NCBI GenBank assembly: GCA_026705345.1
Contig: JAPPAV010000111.1
Span: forward strand, 1 to 38,866
Direction: 5' to 3'
Source: Gammaproteobacteria bacterium
GTDB lineage: Bacteria; Pseudomonadota; Gammaproteobacteria; Pseudomonadales; Azotimanducaceae
DNA: 38,866 nt
The stretch's first letter is position 1. The number at the start of each line of letters is the position of its first letter. A program made the position numbers and the translations under genes. The notes beneath the pieces were generated by a model. The model was not told the DNA's origin. It ran no database searches and saw nothing but the letters and a program-made list of their open reading frames with translations. Positions 15,687-25,800 of this stretch are shown here, piece after piece.

Positions 15687-16203
15687 CGAACGATCCAACG
15701 CTTCGATGACTTCGCGCCGCTGATCCTCAATTAGGTCGCTCCGAAGGGTAGGCGGAGACCTCTGGCATCCCCGTTCCCGCCACCTCTGCGCCGTGAACGA
15801 CCAATGACGGCAAATGTGGCAAGGTTCCGCGTTGGCGCATCAAGCGGCGCATAAGAGTGGAGGCACCTCCAGGGTGCCGCAAAACCCGCCAGATCCCGCC
15901 GACGAGGACCGCCCGAAAAACCCACCGGCCGCGCGCTCCTTCGATTCCCAATCTGCGACGGATCGAATCGGTCGCGCTCGACGAGTTCTTGCTCCGGGCT
16001 GACCGGACCGAACGAATGCGCCGCCAGAAATCCGCCTTCCGGCAGTCTCCTGGGCGTTCCTGTTTGCCGGTTTTCCGTACTCGGAGTCAAGTACGGCGGT
16101 ACTGCGCGGTCGCCCGTGCTGCGGCGCGCTCGAAGATCCCAGCAATCCTTTCACTCTCCGAACTCTAATCGAGTTCTGCTTCGCGTGGTATTGATCCAAA
16201 CCA
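15687..16203. other. 517-bp gap, no intact gene
   Basis: Several overlapping open frames exist on both strands but none has a plausible start or sustained family-like sequence. Minus-strand frames around 15730-16000 faintly recall IS5-type transposase N-termini, too weakly to assign. There is no REP hairpin. The stretch separates the YoeB gene from the convergent nuclease gene. Confidence 0.4.
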
Positions 16204-17241
16204 TCATTCGTCCGCGCCGGTCTGCTCATGCGTCGCGTCTGGCTGCCCGCCGCCATCCTTTCCATCCAGAATCTTCACCAAGTCGTCCAGCGCCTCGGCG
16301 AAAAAGCTTAGATAGAAGTCGGTCCACGGTCGGGTAAACGAAACCGGCCCACGTATGTGCTTGACCCAGGTATATCCAACCCAGCCGGCTTTGGCCCATC
16401 CATCCGGGCAGCTCAATGCCTCCTCGCTCCTATCGGAGATCGTGAAATATGCGGAAGGGATTTGCATGACATCGACGCTCCAGTCCTCGTCGTCCCGCTC
16501 GAAATCGAACCCGTATTCGAGCCGTACACCTTCGAGATCCCGCAATCCAGGAGACTGACGACTCAGATATCTGGGCGACTCGCTCGGAACCCAGCGCGAA
16601 CCCCCTCCCAGTCTTACCCGCTGCCTAACCTGGGCTTGGACAAGCGCCAAGAGCTCATTGAGGCTATTCTGGGTTGATTTCTTCCATACGGTCGCGGCCG
16701 CGAGCTCCCTGGTTGTCACCGTGACATCCATGTTCCAATCCTCCATCAGTTCCACGACCTCGCCAACGAGCGCGTCCTCCTCCCGTGCGGCAATCCAATC
16801 CTTCAACCAGCCGTACACCTGAAACCATGTGCGATGGACGACTCTCGGGTCTTCCGGCGGACTCGCCGAAGCATGGGTGATGTAGGCGAGCGTCTTTGTC
16901 GCGGCCTGCTCTCGATCTAGCATTGCCCTGTAGCGTTCGAGCTGCCGATGCCCTTCCGGGGCACCAAGCTTATTCTCCACAATCAGGACGTGTCGTCGAC
17001 CAGAGGTGTCCTCCGCGTCAATCCGCATATCCGGCTGGTCACCCTCCACGCGCGTTTGCGCAGTGATCGACGTGCTATCTTGCAGTAGCTGCTGGTCTTC
17101 CGGCATAAGCCAGTTCGCGAAGCCAGCCGCCAGACTCTGCCGCTTGCCGAGCACTCCGCAGAGCACGTCCGTCAGGAAATCTTCCTGTCTCATCCTTCTC
17201 TCTGTCCGATAACGCAGCAAGGGTGCGAATACGCTTGTCAC
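16204..17241 (-). CDS. PD-(D/E)XK nuclease superfamily protein with QxxxY motif
   Basis: The 345-residue protein has P70-D71-M-R-I, then V-L-I-V-E89-N-K91 and R-Q100-L-E-R-Y104, the PD-(D/E)XK core with the QxxxY helix seen in RecB-like and PDDEXK_4 nucleases. The second half is unassigned, with Trp-rich beta segments. I chose the GTG at 17241 because GAGGGA stands 6 bases before it; a TTG at 17277 and an ATG at 17193 are alternatives. It is the second nuclease of this class in the island, though the two differ in sequence. A role against foreign DNA is inferred from fold and context only. Confidence 0.8.
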   Translation of the reverse strand: MTSVFAPLLRYRTERRMRQEDFLTDVLCGVLGKRQSLAAGFANWLMPEDQQLLQDSTSITAQTRVEGDQPDMRIDAEDTSGRRHVLIVENKLGAPEGHRQLERYRAMLDREQAATKTLAYITHASASPPEDPRVVHRTWFQVYGWLKDWIAAREEDALVGEVVELMEDWNMDVTVTTRELAAATVWKKSTQNSLNELLALVQAQVRQRVRLGGGSRWVPSESPRYLSRQSPGLRDLEGVRLEYGFDFERDDEDWSVDVMQIPSAYFTISDRSEEALSCPDGWAKAGWVGYTWVKHIRGPVSFTRPWTDFYLSFFAEALDDLVKILDGKDGGGQPDATHEQTGADE

Positions 17242-17357
17242 GGTTTGTCCCTCGGAGTAAATCGTCGCCTTGAACAAAACAGGATCGTCAGCGGAGATGG
17301 CGTCGTTGCACGGCAGTCCAAGTCAGCATAGAGCATCTTACGGCGACCGGCGCACCT

Positions 17358-18551
17358 TCATCGGAACAGTCCGCGTACAGCCTTCAGCCAAGAGCCCGGT
17401 GTCACGGCACGAACTGCAATCTCGTGGCACCCAGTGAACGCAGCGTAGTCCACCACCGCAGTCGCGAACGCGTCGAAAAACGGCTCGGAGACTTCGTCTT
17501 CCACGTACAACGCCTTGATTTTAAACAGTCCTTCCGAGCGATGCGCCTTGCAGTCCATCCGCCCGATCAGGCGATCCCGGTAGAGGAGGGGCAGGGCGAA
17601 GTAGCCGTAGCGGCGCTTGGCGGCAGGTGTGTAGCACTCAATCGTGTAGTCGAAGCCGAACACCTGTAAGGCGCGTTTCCGCTGAATGACCACGTTGTCG
17701 AAGGGCGACAGGATGTGGACGGCGTGGGGGAATCGTCTCGGTGGCCGGTCGAACGTGCCGGGTATCGCGTAGATGGTCTCGCCGGCGGCACCACGATGGG
17801 CGACGAGGTCGCCTGCCCGTGCTTTCTCGGCCAAACGCTGCCGCACCCGGGCACGTAGATTCGCATCGCGGCGGATGTAGTTGACCGTTCGCGCCGTGGC
17901 GAAGCCGTGGGCCCGCAGGGCGAACTCGATGAGGTAGTCGGCGTATTCCTCGATTCCCGGCTCGCGGGTGTCCACGTCCGGCGGCAGGAAACGTTCGGCG
18001 AGTTCGTAGCGCTTCTCGAGGCCCTGGCGTTCGATGCACATCAATTCGCCTTCCATGAACAGGTGCTCGAGCGCCCGTTTTGCGGGCTTCCAGTCCCACC
18101 AGCCGCTGCGCCGTTTGTTTGGGTTCTCGAAGTCGCGGGCGAACAGGGGCCCCTCGGCGCGAATTCGATCGAGCACCCAGGCACGCGCCCGGGCGTCGGC
18201 GCCGTGGTGCCACCATCCCCATTCGCCGTGTGCCACGCCGCGCATCATCGGCAGCACGAAGCGGTAGTCCCGCATCGGCAGGTAGGCTGCCGCGTGGGCC
18301 CAGTACTCGAACGCCCGTCGTGACTTGACCAAACGGTTCAGGAGCGATTCCTCGTACCTGTTGACCCGGTTGTAGAGGATGTGATGGTGCGCCCGGGCCA
18401 CCACCGAGATGGTGTCGATCTGCGCGTGGCCGATCTGGTTGAGCGCCTTCTCCACCCCCGCCAAGGCGGTCCCGAACTTGCGTTTGCCCGCGAGTCCCTG
18501 GTGCTCAAGCGCCAGGCTCCGCAACCTGGCCGGGGAGGGCGATCGGCTCAT
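17358..18551 (-). CDS. ycaQ: YcaQ/AlkX-like winged-helix DNA glycosylase
   Basis: The 397-residue protein belongs to the HTH_42 family. It shows Q-I-D-T-I-S-V-V-A-R-A-H-H near residue 45, H-I-L-S-P-F-D-N-V-V and I-G-R-M-D-C-K-A-H-R. In this family YcaQ types carry Q-x-D at the first motif and AlkZ types carry Q-x-Q; this one reads Q-I-D. E. coli YcaQ unhooks interstrand DNA crosslinks and removes N7-alkylguanine. The length is normal. Its ATG overlaps the stop of the small membrane protein gene (ATGA), making it the last gene of a five-gene operon that otherwise looks metabolic. Confidence 0.9.
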   Translation of the reverse strand: MSRSPSPARLRSLALEHQGLAGKRKFGTALAGVEKALNQIGHAQIDTISVVARAHHHILYNRVNRYEESLLNRLVKSRRAFEYWAHAAAYLPMRDYRFVLPMMRGVAHGEWGWWHHGADARARAWVLDRIRAEGPLFARDFENPNKRRSGWWDWKPAKRALEHLFMEGELMCIERQGLEKRYELAERFLPPDVDTREPGIEEYADYLIEFALRAHGFATARTVNYIRRDANLRARVRQRLAEKARAGDLVAHRGAAGETIYAIPGTFDRPPRRFPHAVHILSPFDNVVIQRKRALQVFGFDYTIECYTPAAKRRYGYFALPLLYRDRLIGRMDCKAHRSEGLFKIKALYVEDEVSEPFFDAFATAVVDYAAFTGCHEIAVRAVTPGSWLKAVRGLFR

Positions 18552-18991
18552 GGCGATTGGGCTGCCGACTCGCGCGCTGCACGCGTGCGGTCGTAGGCAC
18601 CGATCAGGATCACCGCGCTGGCGAGGACCAGGTGGAAACTCGCAGGGATCGGCGCGGCAAACCACTTGTCGTCGGCGAGGATCGTGAGGCCGAGCACGAG
18701 CCGGGCGGTCATCACGAGGAAGTAGATCACGCCGAGCGCAATTGCCGGGTAGGTCCATCGCAAGGCAATGACCCTACGGCCCTCAGCCATCCGCCTCACC
18801 ACCACGACGAACAGGATCAGAATGACGATCTGCGCGGCGAGCAGGACCGGATCAGGAAGTTCGCTGCCTTTGAAGCTCTCGAGGGGCGGCAGGAACGCCA
18901 CCGGCATCGTGATCTGAATGATGTGGCCCACAACACGGCCGAAGAAGGCGATCCCGAGCACGGCCATTGCGATTGCATAGGCGCGGTTCAT
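18548..18991 (-). CDS. Small integral membrane protein, four predicted helices
   Basis: The 147-residue protein has hydrophobic segments at about 5-30, 48-68, 82-103 and 118-135, with short basic loops (R-R-M-A-E-G-R-R) between them and a charged C-terminus. I recognise no family. Both ends overlap neighbours by ATGA, so its synthesis is tied to the enolase-like enzyme and YcaQ-like glycosylase. It may be a membrane partner for lipid chemistry of the upstream genes; that is speculation. Confidence 0.8.
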   Translation of the reverse strand: MNRAYAIAMAVLGIAFFGRVVGHIIQITMPVAFLPPLESFKGSELPDPVLLAAQIVILILFVVVVRRMAEGRRVIALRWTYPAIALGVIYFLVMTARLVLGLTILADDKWFAAPIPASFHLVLASAVILIGAYDRTRAARESAAQSP

Positions 18992-20106
18992 GGCTCATCC
19001 AAAGGCATGAGTTGGTCCGCAGCAACCGTTAGCCCGAATCCGGGACCGTCGGGTACCTGATCCGGACCCAACTGACCCCGGTGACCGAACATCAGGCAAG
19101 GAGTGGACAGGTCTCGTTGCAGAAGGTAGGTGCCGAAGGCGCCTTCGGCTGCGAGCAGGTCATCCCCGGCCGCCTGCATGATCGGCATTGCGGCTCGGGT
19201 GAGCAGGCTGGTTTCGCCCACCTGGCAACCGACGATGATGCCGACGCCGAGTCGTGAAGCGCGTTGCGCGAGCGCCATGGATCGAAGAATCCCACCCATC
19301 TTCGACACCCGGATGTTGACGATCCAGCGATCGGGATCGGTCAGCGTCTCTAGCTGCCCGATCCTGACGAGGCTCTCGTCGAGCACGATACGGGCATCCC
19401 TCGCCTCGCCGACTGCGCGAAACCCCGCCAAGTCGCCGGCCTCCAAGGGCTCTTCGATGGCGAACACCTTACCGGGGAGGCGGGCCAAATGACGGATACA
19501 GTCGTCGGCGGACGTCCACAGGTTGTTGGCGTCCAGCCGGACGCGCTCGGCGGTTTCCAATGCCCCGAGCTTTCGCCCGTCGCGCCGGGCGTCGCCGGAG
19601 AGTTTGACCTTGAAGTCGTCGAATCCGCGCTGGCGGTAGCGGCGAAGCTGCCAGAGATAGGCGAGGTGCGGGGCGTTCCCGAGTACTGCCGAGTACTTGA
19701 AGGCCGTGCAGGGTCGCGGCAGGTCGACGAGTAGCTCGATGCACTCGTCCGACATCCGGCCGAGCAGGTCGAGCAACGCGGTTTCGACGGCGCAGAACGC
19801 CGCCGGGTTCCGGTCGATGTCGTCGGCGTGGTCGACGATCCACGCGCGAAGATCCGCTGTATCGCGAACCTCGGCGATGAGCGAATCCGCGTGGCGGCGA
19901 ATGAAATCGAGGCCGCTGGCGGTCGTTTCGCCGGTCACGTAGTCGCGGGGGCAGCCCTCGCCGTAGCCGACGGTGCCGTCCTCGGAATGGGCGGCGACGA
20001 TCAGGTTCTCGGTGCGGTCGCGGCTTGCCGACGCGTGTCGGAACACGACCTTGAAAGGCACGGGAAACGTGAACACGGAGATTCGAGCAAGGCGCATCCC
20101 GTTCAT
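18988..20106 (-). CDS. Enolase-superfamily enzyme (MLE / dipeptide epimerase-like)
   Basis: The 372-residue protein shows the enolase-superfamily metal ligands D192 (L-D-A-N-N), E218 (I-E-E-P-L-E) and D243 (L-D-E-S), plus K166-V-K168 on the second barrel strand as in the muconate-lactonizing/dipeptide-epimerase subgroup. On the sixth strand the usual N-I-K reads V-N-I-R266-V-S-K269, so the second acid/base is not certain. Substrates could be N-acyl amino acids, dipeptides or o-succinylbenzoate-type acids. The ATG at 20106 overlaps the GH3 stop (ATGA). Pairing with an acyl-amide ligase makes an amidated acyl-amino-acid product a plausible substrate, by inference. Confidence 0.85.
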   Translation of the reverse strand: MNGMRLARISVFTFPVPFKVVFRHASASRDRTENLIVAAHSEDGTVGYGEGCPRDYVTGETTASGLDFIRRHADSLIAEVRDTADLRAWIVDHADDIDRNPAAFCAVETALLDLLGRMSDECIELLVDLPRPCTAFKYSAVLGNAPHLAYLWQLRRYRQRGFDDFKVKLSGDARRDGRKLGALETAERVRLDANNLWTSADDCIRHLARLPGKVFAIEEPLEAGDLAGFRAVGEARDARIVLDESLVRIGQLETLTDPDRWIVNIRVSKMGGILRSMALAQRASRLGVGIIVGCQVGETSLLTRAAMPIMQAAGDDLLAAEGAFGTYLLQRDLSTPCLMFGHRGQLGPDQVPDGPGFGLTVAADQLMPLDEP

Positions 20107-21755
20107 TCCGGCCGGTGGAACGGCTCGAAGTCGAACCCGCACTCCTCGGCGAGTTGGAGATGCAGGTACTTGAACTGCGTGTCGCGTTGGCCACCGGCGA
20201 CGCGGTGCTCCCGGAACGCATCCCCGGCACCACGTTTCAGCCAACGCATCTGCAGTTCGCCGAGCCGCCCGCTGGCGCGCTTGCCGTCGTACTCGATGTT
20301 GCCCGTGCGCAGCGCCGCATCGATCAGCGGTGCGAGGCGCGGGAGGGGTGCCAAGTCCCCGCGCGGTTCGAGGTAGAGCGTGTAGCTGGCCGTTGCCGGG
20401 TCCGCCAGTATGATGAAGAACTCCGCCTCGACATCGGTCTTTCCGAGCGCCTCGCCAACGGCATTGAGCACCTGCACCTCGTGGAGTTTCTCGCCCGTGA
20501 TGCTGGTGACGCCCTTGCCTTTCTGCAGGAACTCCAGGGTCGGCGTGTCGTGGACGCGGCCGTTCACCCTCACGATGTCGTTCATGTCGTAGCGGTAAAG
20601 CCCGTCGGCGGTCGTGACGATCACGTAGTAGTCCTCGCCTTCCTCCAGGTCGGCGAGATTCAGCAACTCCGTGTCGGTGTCCGCCTCCCAGTCGGCCCGG
20701 GGCGCGAACTCGAAAAACGTGTGATCGAGGGGCGGTAGGCACAGGTTGCGCCATGGATCGACGTTGACGGTGCCGTGCACCTCGCTCGCCACGTAGCCCA
20801 ACTCGATGATTGCGCAACCGGTGGTCAACGTTGGAACCAAGTTGCGGATGGCCACGCCGCAACTGCCGCCGGTCCAGGTAACCAAGCCGACTAGCCCCGG
20901 CCAGACGTCGGCGTAGGTGAGCTTGCCGGTAGTCTCGACTCGGCGCTCCAGTTCTGATGCCCGGCGCGGCTGGGGGTTGAGCCTTGCGCCGATCCCGGCT
21001 GGCACGCCGACGGGCAGTCGTCCGTCGGCAACGAGGCGCAGGAGTTCGTCGGCACGCCGGTTCACGATGTCGAGCAGCCGCAGCAGCGTCGAGGAATTCG
21101 GCATGGCGGCCACGGTCACGCGGGACTCGGCAACGCCGAACACGGCCATCGACAGGTAGCGGTCCTCGTAGTCTTCGATGGCCGTCAGTTCCGCGGGCAA
21201 TACGTAGCGGGCTCGGAGCAGCTTGGGCTGGTTCTGGTACAAGAGGCCCGAAGCCGACCCGAAAGGCGTGCCGCCGGGCATGTGGCCTTCCACCGCTGCG
21301 CCGGTGACCGCGAACATTTTGCCGCCGAAGAGCCCGGGCCACCGCGAGAACGAATACGCCGCAAGCTGCTGGTTTCCCCGAATCCGCTTCAATCCACTTG
21401 CCGTCACCGGGATGTTCTTGGGTGCGGCGACGGTGCCGCTGGTCCGGTTGTAGTAGACGGGTCGTTCTCGGGTCAGCCGAGGTTCGCCGCTTGCCTCCTG
21501 CGCCTCGATCTCGTCACGAAGATCCTCGTAGGATTGCACCGGGACGGCGCGGCGGTAGTCGGCAGCGTTCTTGATCGAGTCGAATCCGTGGCGTTCGCCG
21601 AAGGCGGTGTCCGCGTTCGCCGCGAGTATTCCCGAGAGGACTTTCTGCTGTGCCGTTGCCGGCGACTTTGCTGCAGCGTGCAGCCGTCGGAAACGATGGC
21701 CGTGCATCGCGGCCAGACCGGCCCTGGCGATGAGATGTCGTGCTTTCCGGGCCAT
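20103..21755 (-). CDS. GH3-family acyl acid-amido synthetase
   Basis: The 550-residue protein has the GH3 hallmarks: Y-Y-N-R-T-S-G-T (104-108 is R-T-S-G-T, the ATP phosphate-binding loop), Y-V-A-S-E-V-H-G-T, and Y-R-Y-D-M-N-D-I-V-R-V near 430 (adenine/hinge region), then a C-terminal lid ending at F-D-F-E-P-F. Plant GH3 enzymes adenylate carboxylic acids and join them to amino acids. Bacterial members are less studied. The ATG overlaps the desaturase stop as TGATG. Together with the flanking enzymes this suggests synthesis of a hydroxylated acyl-amino-acid lipid. Confidence 0.9.
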   Translation of the reverse strand: MARKARHLIARAGLAAMHGHRFRRLHAAAKSPATAQQKVLSGILAANADTAFGERHGFDSIKNAADYRRAVPVQSYEDLRDEIEAQEASGEPRLTRERPVYYNRTSGTVAAPKNIPVTASGLKRIRGNQQLAAYSFSRWPGLFGGKMFAVTGAAVEGHMPGGTPFGSASGLLYQNQPKLLRARYVLPAELTAIEDYEDRYLSMAVFGVAESRVTVAAMPNSSTLLRLLDIVNRRADELLRLVADGRLPVGVPAGIGARLNPQPRRASELERRVETTGKLTYADVWPGLVGLVTWTGGSCGVAIRNLVPTLTTGCAIIELGYVASEVHGTVNVDPWRNLCLPPLDHTFFEFAPRADWEADTDTELLNLADLEEGEDYYVIVTTADGLYRYDMNDIVRVNGRVHDTPTLEFLQKGKGVTSITGEKLHEVQVLNAVGEALGKTDVEAEFFIILADPATASYTLYLEPRGDLAPLPRLAPLIDAALRTGNIEYDGKRASGRLGELQMRWLKRGAGDAFREHRVAGGQRDTQFKYLHLQLAEECGFDFEPFHRPE

Positions 21756-22642
21756 CAGCGCTTGTCGAGACCGGGCACGAACGGCGTGGACATCTGGGCG
21801 AGGAACCCCAAGGGGTAGTTGCGGTTGACGAGCCCCAAGCGTCCGACCTCGCGGTCGGGGGGGAGGAATCGCGTGCCGAAGACCAGGTCCCAGATGATCA
21901 GGTTGTTGCCGAAGTTGGTGTCCGACTCCTCGGCGAACTCCGAGTGGTGCCATCTGTGCAGTTCGGGGCCGCTGACGAGGTAGTTGAGCGGCCCTAAGCG
22001 CACGTCGCAGTTCGAGTGCTGGAAGAAGCCGTTGACCGCGTAGAACACGAAGTAGGCGGCGAGCACCTCGGTCGAGACGCCGAGCAGTGCAAACGGCAGG
22101 GTGTCGACGCCGAACTGGATGGCCTTTTCGATCGGATGGAAGCGCCCCACGTTCAGCCAGTAGAGGCGGTGCGGCGAATGGTGCACGGCGTGGTAGCGCC
22201 ACATGAACTCGAACTTGTGGAACGCCCGATGCAGCCAGTAGCGCGGAAAATCCGCCGCGAGGAGCATCAGCGCGGCTTGCACGGCCACCGGGAGTTCGTG
22301 CGGCCAGAAGCCCTGTATGGTGATGCCCGTTGTGCGGAGTTGCTCGGCAAGGAAGATCACCAGGGTGATCGACAGCAGATAGGGGAGGGCGACCTGAACG
22401 ACGAGCATGAACACCAGATCGGCACGCGCATCGATCAAGGCCGGGTGCCATTGACGTCGGTACGGGAACTTGAACTCGTGCAGCGTGACGAGGGCCGCAC
22501 CGGCGAGTCCGGCGACATACGAGGTGACGGTGACATGCACTCCGGCACCGACCATCGCAGCGAAGACGGCGAACGCGATGGCCAGCACACCCGGGTAGGA
22601 GATCCGCGCGACGAGACCGGATGCCCGGGTTTCGATACTCAC
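21755..22642 (-). CDS. Sterol desaturase / fatty acid hydroxylase family di-iron membrane enzyme
   Basis: The 295-residue membrane protein has three His clusters: H138-R-A-F-H142, H151-A-V-H-H155 and H229-R-W-H-H233, the di-iron site of the fatty-acid-hydroxylase superfamily. Hydrophobic segments lie at about 12-34, 40-52, 76-100 and 118-134. The only sensible start is the GTG at 22642, because a REP pair lies directly upstream at 22663; the Shine-Dalgarno is poor. The enzyme would hydroxylate or desaturate a lipid acyl chain or sterol in the membrane. It is the first gene of the operon that continues with GH3. Confidence 0.9.
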   Translation of the reverse strand: MSIETRASGLVARISYPGVLAIAFAVFAAMVGAGVHVTVTSYVAGLAGAALVTLHEFKFPYRRQWHPALIDARADLVFMLVVQVALPYLLSITLVIFLAEQLRTTGITIQGFWPHELPVAVQAALMLLAADFPRYWLHRAFHKFEFMWRYHAVHHSPHRLYWLNVGRFHPIEKAIQFGVDTLPFALLGVSTEVLAAYFVFYAVNGFFQHSNCDVRLGPLNYLVSGPELHRWHHSEFAEESDTNFGNNLIIWDLVFGTRFLPPDREVGRLGLVNRNYPLGFLAQMSTPFVPGLDKR

Positions 22643-22662
22643 GGGCCGAGGGAAATCGCCTC

Positions 22663-22737
22663 GTAGGGGCGACCCTTGTGGTCGCCCGCGACAAGCACGC
22701 GCATGGGTCTGCGGGACGGGACAAGCCCGTCCCCTAC
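22663..22737. repeat. REP-like inverted pair (BIME), locus 5
   Basis: A GTAG hairpin (stem GGGCGACC, loop CTTGT) at 22663-22687 and an inverted GGGACGGG hairpin ending in CTAC at 22737. The pair lies 21 bp upstream of the desaturase start, between two minus-strand transcription units. Confidence 0.9.
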
Positions 22738-22811
22738 GAGTCGTTGTCCCTCGCACGTCCGCCTTGTCCCGAGAGAACGGGATGCCGGTCTCTGGCCTGC
22801 CATAGGTCGTA

Positions 22812-25800
22812 TTATGGCTGCGCCGTGCCGTCGAAATAAGACTCCGCCAAGGCGAATGCGTCTTGGCCCACTTCGATGCCGATCAACCGGCCCGGGATGT
22901 CGTCGGCGGGCGGGTGGATACCGCCCCAGATCCGGGACAGGCTGGTCTGGTCGGAGGCGTCCTGGTACGTGGCCCACTGCAGGGTCATGTCCACCGAGGG
23001 GCCTTCCTCGAAGACCAGGAATTCGTTGGCGCGGATCTCGAAGCCGCTCATGCCGCCGGGAAAGTACTCGCTGCCGGTGAGCGCCGTCATCACTTCGGCG
23101 GCCGCCCGGGAGTAGGTTGAGTGTCCCGAGATGTAGCCCGCAAAGGGCGGGGTGACGAACGTCGGTCGCTGGTAGGGCCACCAGTTCTCGGCGAGGATCC
23201 AGTCGACGCCGGCCTGGTCCGTTTCCGGGTCGTCGATGAAGTCCGGACCCCTCCAGGCCAAGAGCTTGATCTTGTCGACATGCTCGCCGTCCTCGCCGGC
23301 CAAGTCGTCGTCGGCCGCCACGAGTTCGACGTAGCCGTCCTCGAGGGGAATGCCGTCGACGTCGTAGGCGGCACGTTCGGAATCGGTACTCTGCCCCCGG
23401 TCCGCCATCGCCCGAATGGCGGAAATCGGCCGGATGTAGTCGTACCAGCCCTTTATCCCCCACGCCGTGATGGCCGCGTCGTGCATGGCGCCGCCGAGGG
23501 TGAAGTAGGCCTTGATGTCCCATTCCAAGTGGCCGAGTTCCGGGCCCGTGCCCCGGTAGCGGCGCACCAGGAGTTCGTGGTCGTTGACCTCGTTAAGTAT
23601 CGTGAACCAATGCCCGGGCGGGGTCTCGGAGTCCGGTCCGTCCGCCCAGAACTCGGCGAGCACCCGGCTGTAGTCGCCGCGCGGGACGACCTGCGGGGCG
23701 TACGGCGCGCCGGTGACCGGATTGGTGTCGTAGCCGGTACCCGGATCGCCGCCCTGGAGGGTGTTGTAGAAGTCGGGGTAGTCCTCGAAGTTCCGGGGAT
23801 AGTCGTCGATGTTGCCGAGGCTTGCCGGGGAGATGTCCATCGTCACGCCGTCGTCCGGGCTCAGGTGCGCCGACCAGATGGAAACCAGCGAGAACCCCCA
23901 CTTGTAGCTGTCGGACAGCGTGCCGTCGATGGTCGGCGGCATGCCCGGATCGTGGTAGACCCAGTACTCGAAGCCGTCGCGCTCGTAGATCGTCACGTCG
24001 TCTTCGACGAGAGCGAAGGGTACGACGATGCCCCACTCGGGACTTAGGAATTCCGGTTCGGACTGGGCGGGGTTGCCTGCCTGGTCGATGAACGTCTCCA
24101 GCGACAGGGGCTGCCAGCGGTTGAGGTCGACGATGTTGGGATTGCCGGGCAGATGGGGTTCCAAGCCGGGATTCACGGGTTCGTAGACCGTGTTCACGTA
24201 GTCGTCTTCCTCGTTGGCGCCGTCGGCCAGGCCGAAGTCGAGATAGCAACGCGCTATGTGGTTGCCGAGCCCCGCCGCGGAACCCGATGCGTAGTCGGTG
24301 GAGTCGACGGCCGGGTCGTAGCCCAGCGCACCCATCAGCGTGTTGATGTCGCGGCGGATGCGCCCGACGCCCGGCGAACGCCGGAAGCGCTGGAAGATGA
24401 TCCGGTAGACGGCGTAGCTGATGGCTTCTTTCCTGGCCGCGTCCACATCGTCCGGTGCCTCGAGGGTCGAGAACTCGCAGGTCGACCCGGCCCGGGTACG
24501 GCCCAGCAGCCAGGGCGTCGCCAAGTCCGAATGCGCTGCCCAGATGTCGTACATGGCGGCGGAGGTGTGGAACAGGTTGCGGGCGTGGACGGTCGGGCGT
24601 GCCCAGTCGTTGCGGATCGACTGCAGCAGCACCTCGTTCCAGCGTCGCGCCACCGACACGTCGTCGTCCAACGCGACACCGGGCAGGTAGTTGGCGATCA
24701 GGGTCGTCGAATTGCCGGGCATGGTGAATACGGTCGCCGAGGCGAAGCGGTCGGCGAAGGTGCCGCCTTCGCTGCTCGTCCAGTGGCTGAAATGGTAGTT
24801 GTGGACCGGGGGAGCGGCATCGATCGCGATCTCGTCGCCCTCGGCGTAGATGCCGTCGCCGTCGCCTTGCACGACATTCAGGCGCAGTACCACGTCCCGG
24901 CCTTGGCTGACGGTGAGTAGCTGGTCGGCCTCGACCGCGCGCAGTCGGTTGGTCGTGCCGTCGGGCCAGTCCACGACGACGTCCGCAAAGCGAGCGTTGC
25001 CGAGTCCGTAGTGGACCTCAAGGGGATTCTGCGAGACGTAGTTGCTGCCGGCGCGCATCTCGCGCAATTGCTCCTCCTGGGGTGTCGAGACAGTGATCTT
25101 CGCGCCGATGCCGTGGGGGTTGGTGCCGTCTGCGGCGAGTTTGATGCCGAGATATCGGTTGGTCGTGTCGGTGTCGTTGCGGTAGTAGACCAGGTGGTCG
25201 GAACTGTTGTTCACGATGAGAATGTCGATGTCGCCGTCGCGTTCGGCGTCGAAGCATGCGACGCCGCGACCCTGGCTCTTGTTGACGAGACCGACCTCCT
25301 CTGCGCGTTCGTCGAAGATGCCGTTGCCCCGGGAATGGAAAAACCGGATCTGGTCGATGGTGAAGTCCTTGTTGAGTTCGTGGTGCCAGCCGTTGACATG
25401 GAAGATGTCGAGATGGCCATCGTTGTCGAAGTCCGCGAAGCAGCTGCCCCATCCCCATCCCCCGTCCTCGACCTGGGCCTCGGTCGTGACATCGGTGAAG
25501 ACTCCCGTGCCGTCGTTGCGGTAGAGCCGGTTGCCGAAGTGCTGGCCGCCCACGTCGAGGTTGTAGATGGATGTGACGAACCAGTCCATGTCGCCGTCGT
25601 TGTCGTAGTCGCCGACGGCGGCCCCCATGCCCGCTTGGTCATCGATGACGGCGGAGTCCGTCGCCCTCGTGAACGTGCCGTCGCCGTTGTTGATCAGAAC
25701 CTCGCTGTTGTTCCCGTCGGAAACCATCAGGAGGTCGCCGTCCCCATCGCCGTCGATATCGGAGAGGTTCGGGGTGAAGGACCAGTCCCGGCCGCCTGCG

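Noticed and set aside
15731-16090. Possible IS5-like transposase remnant on the minus strand
   Set aside because: Only faint resemblance, with no catalytic motif and no terminal inverted repeats found.
20107-22756. Very long minus-strand frames fusing the enolase-like enzyme to upstream sequence and GH3 to upstream sequence
   Set aside because: The extensions are antisense or frame shadows of GH3 and the desaturase. Internal ATG starts overlapping upstream stops are clear.
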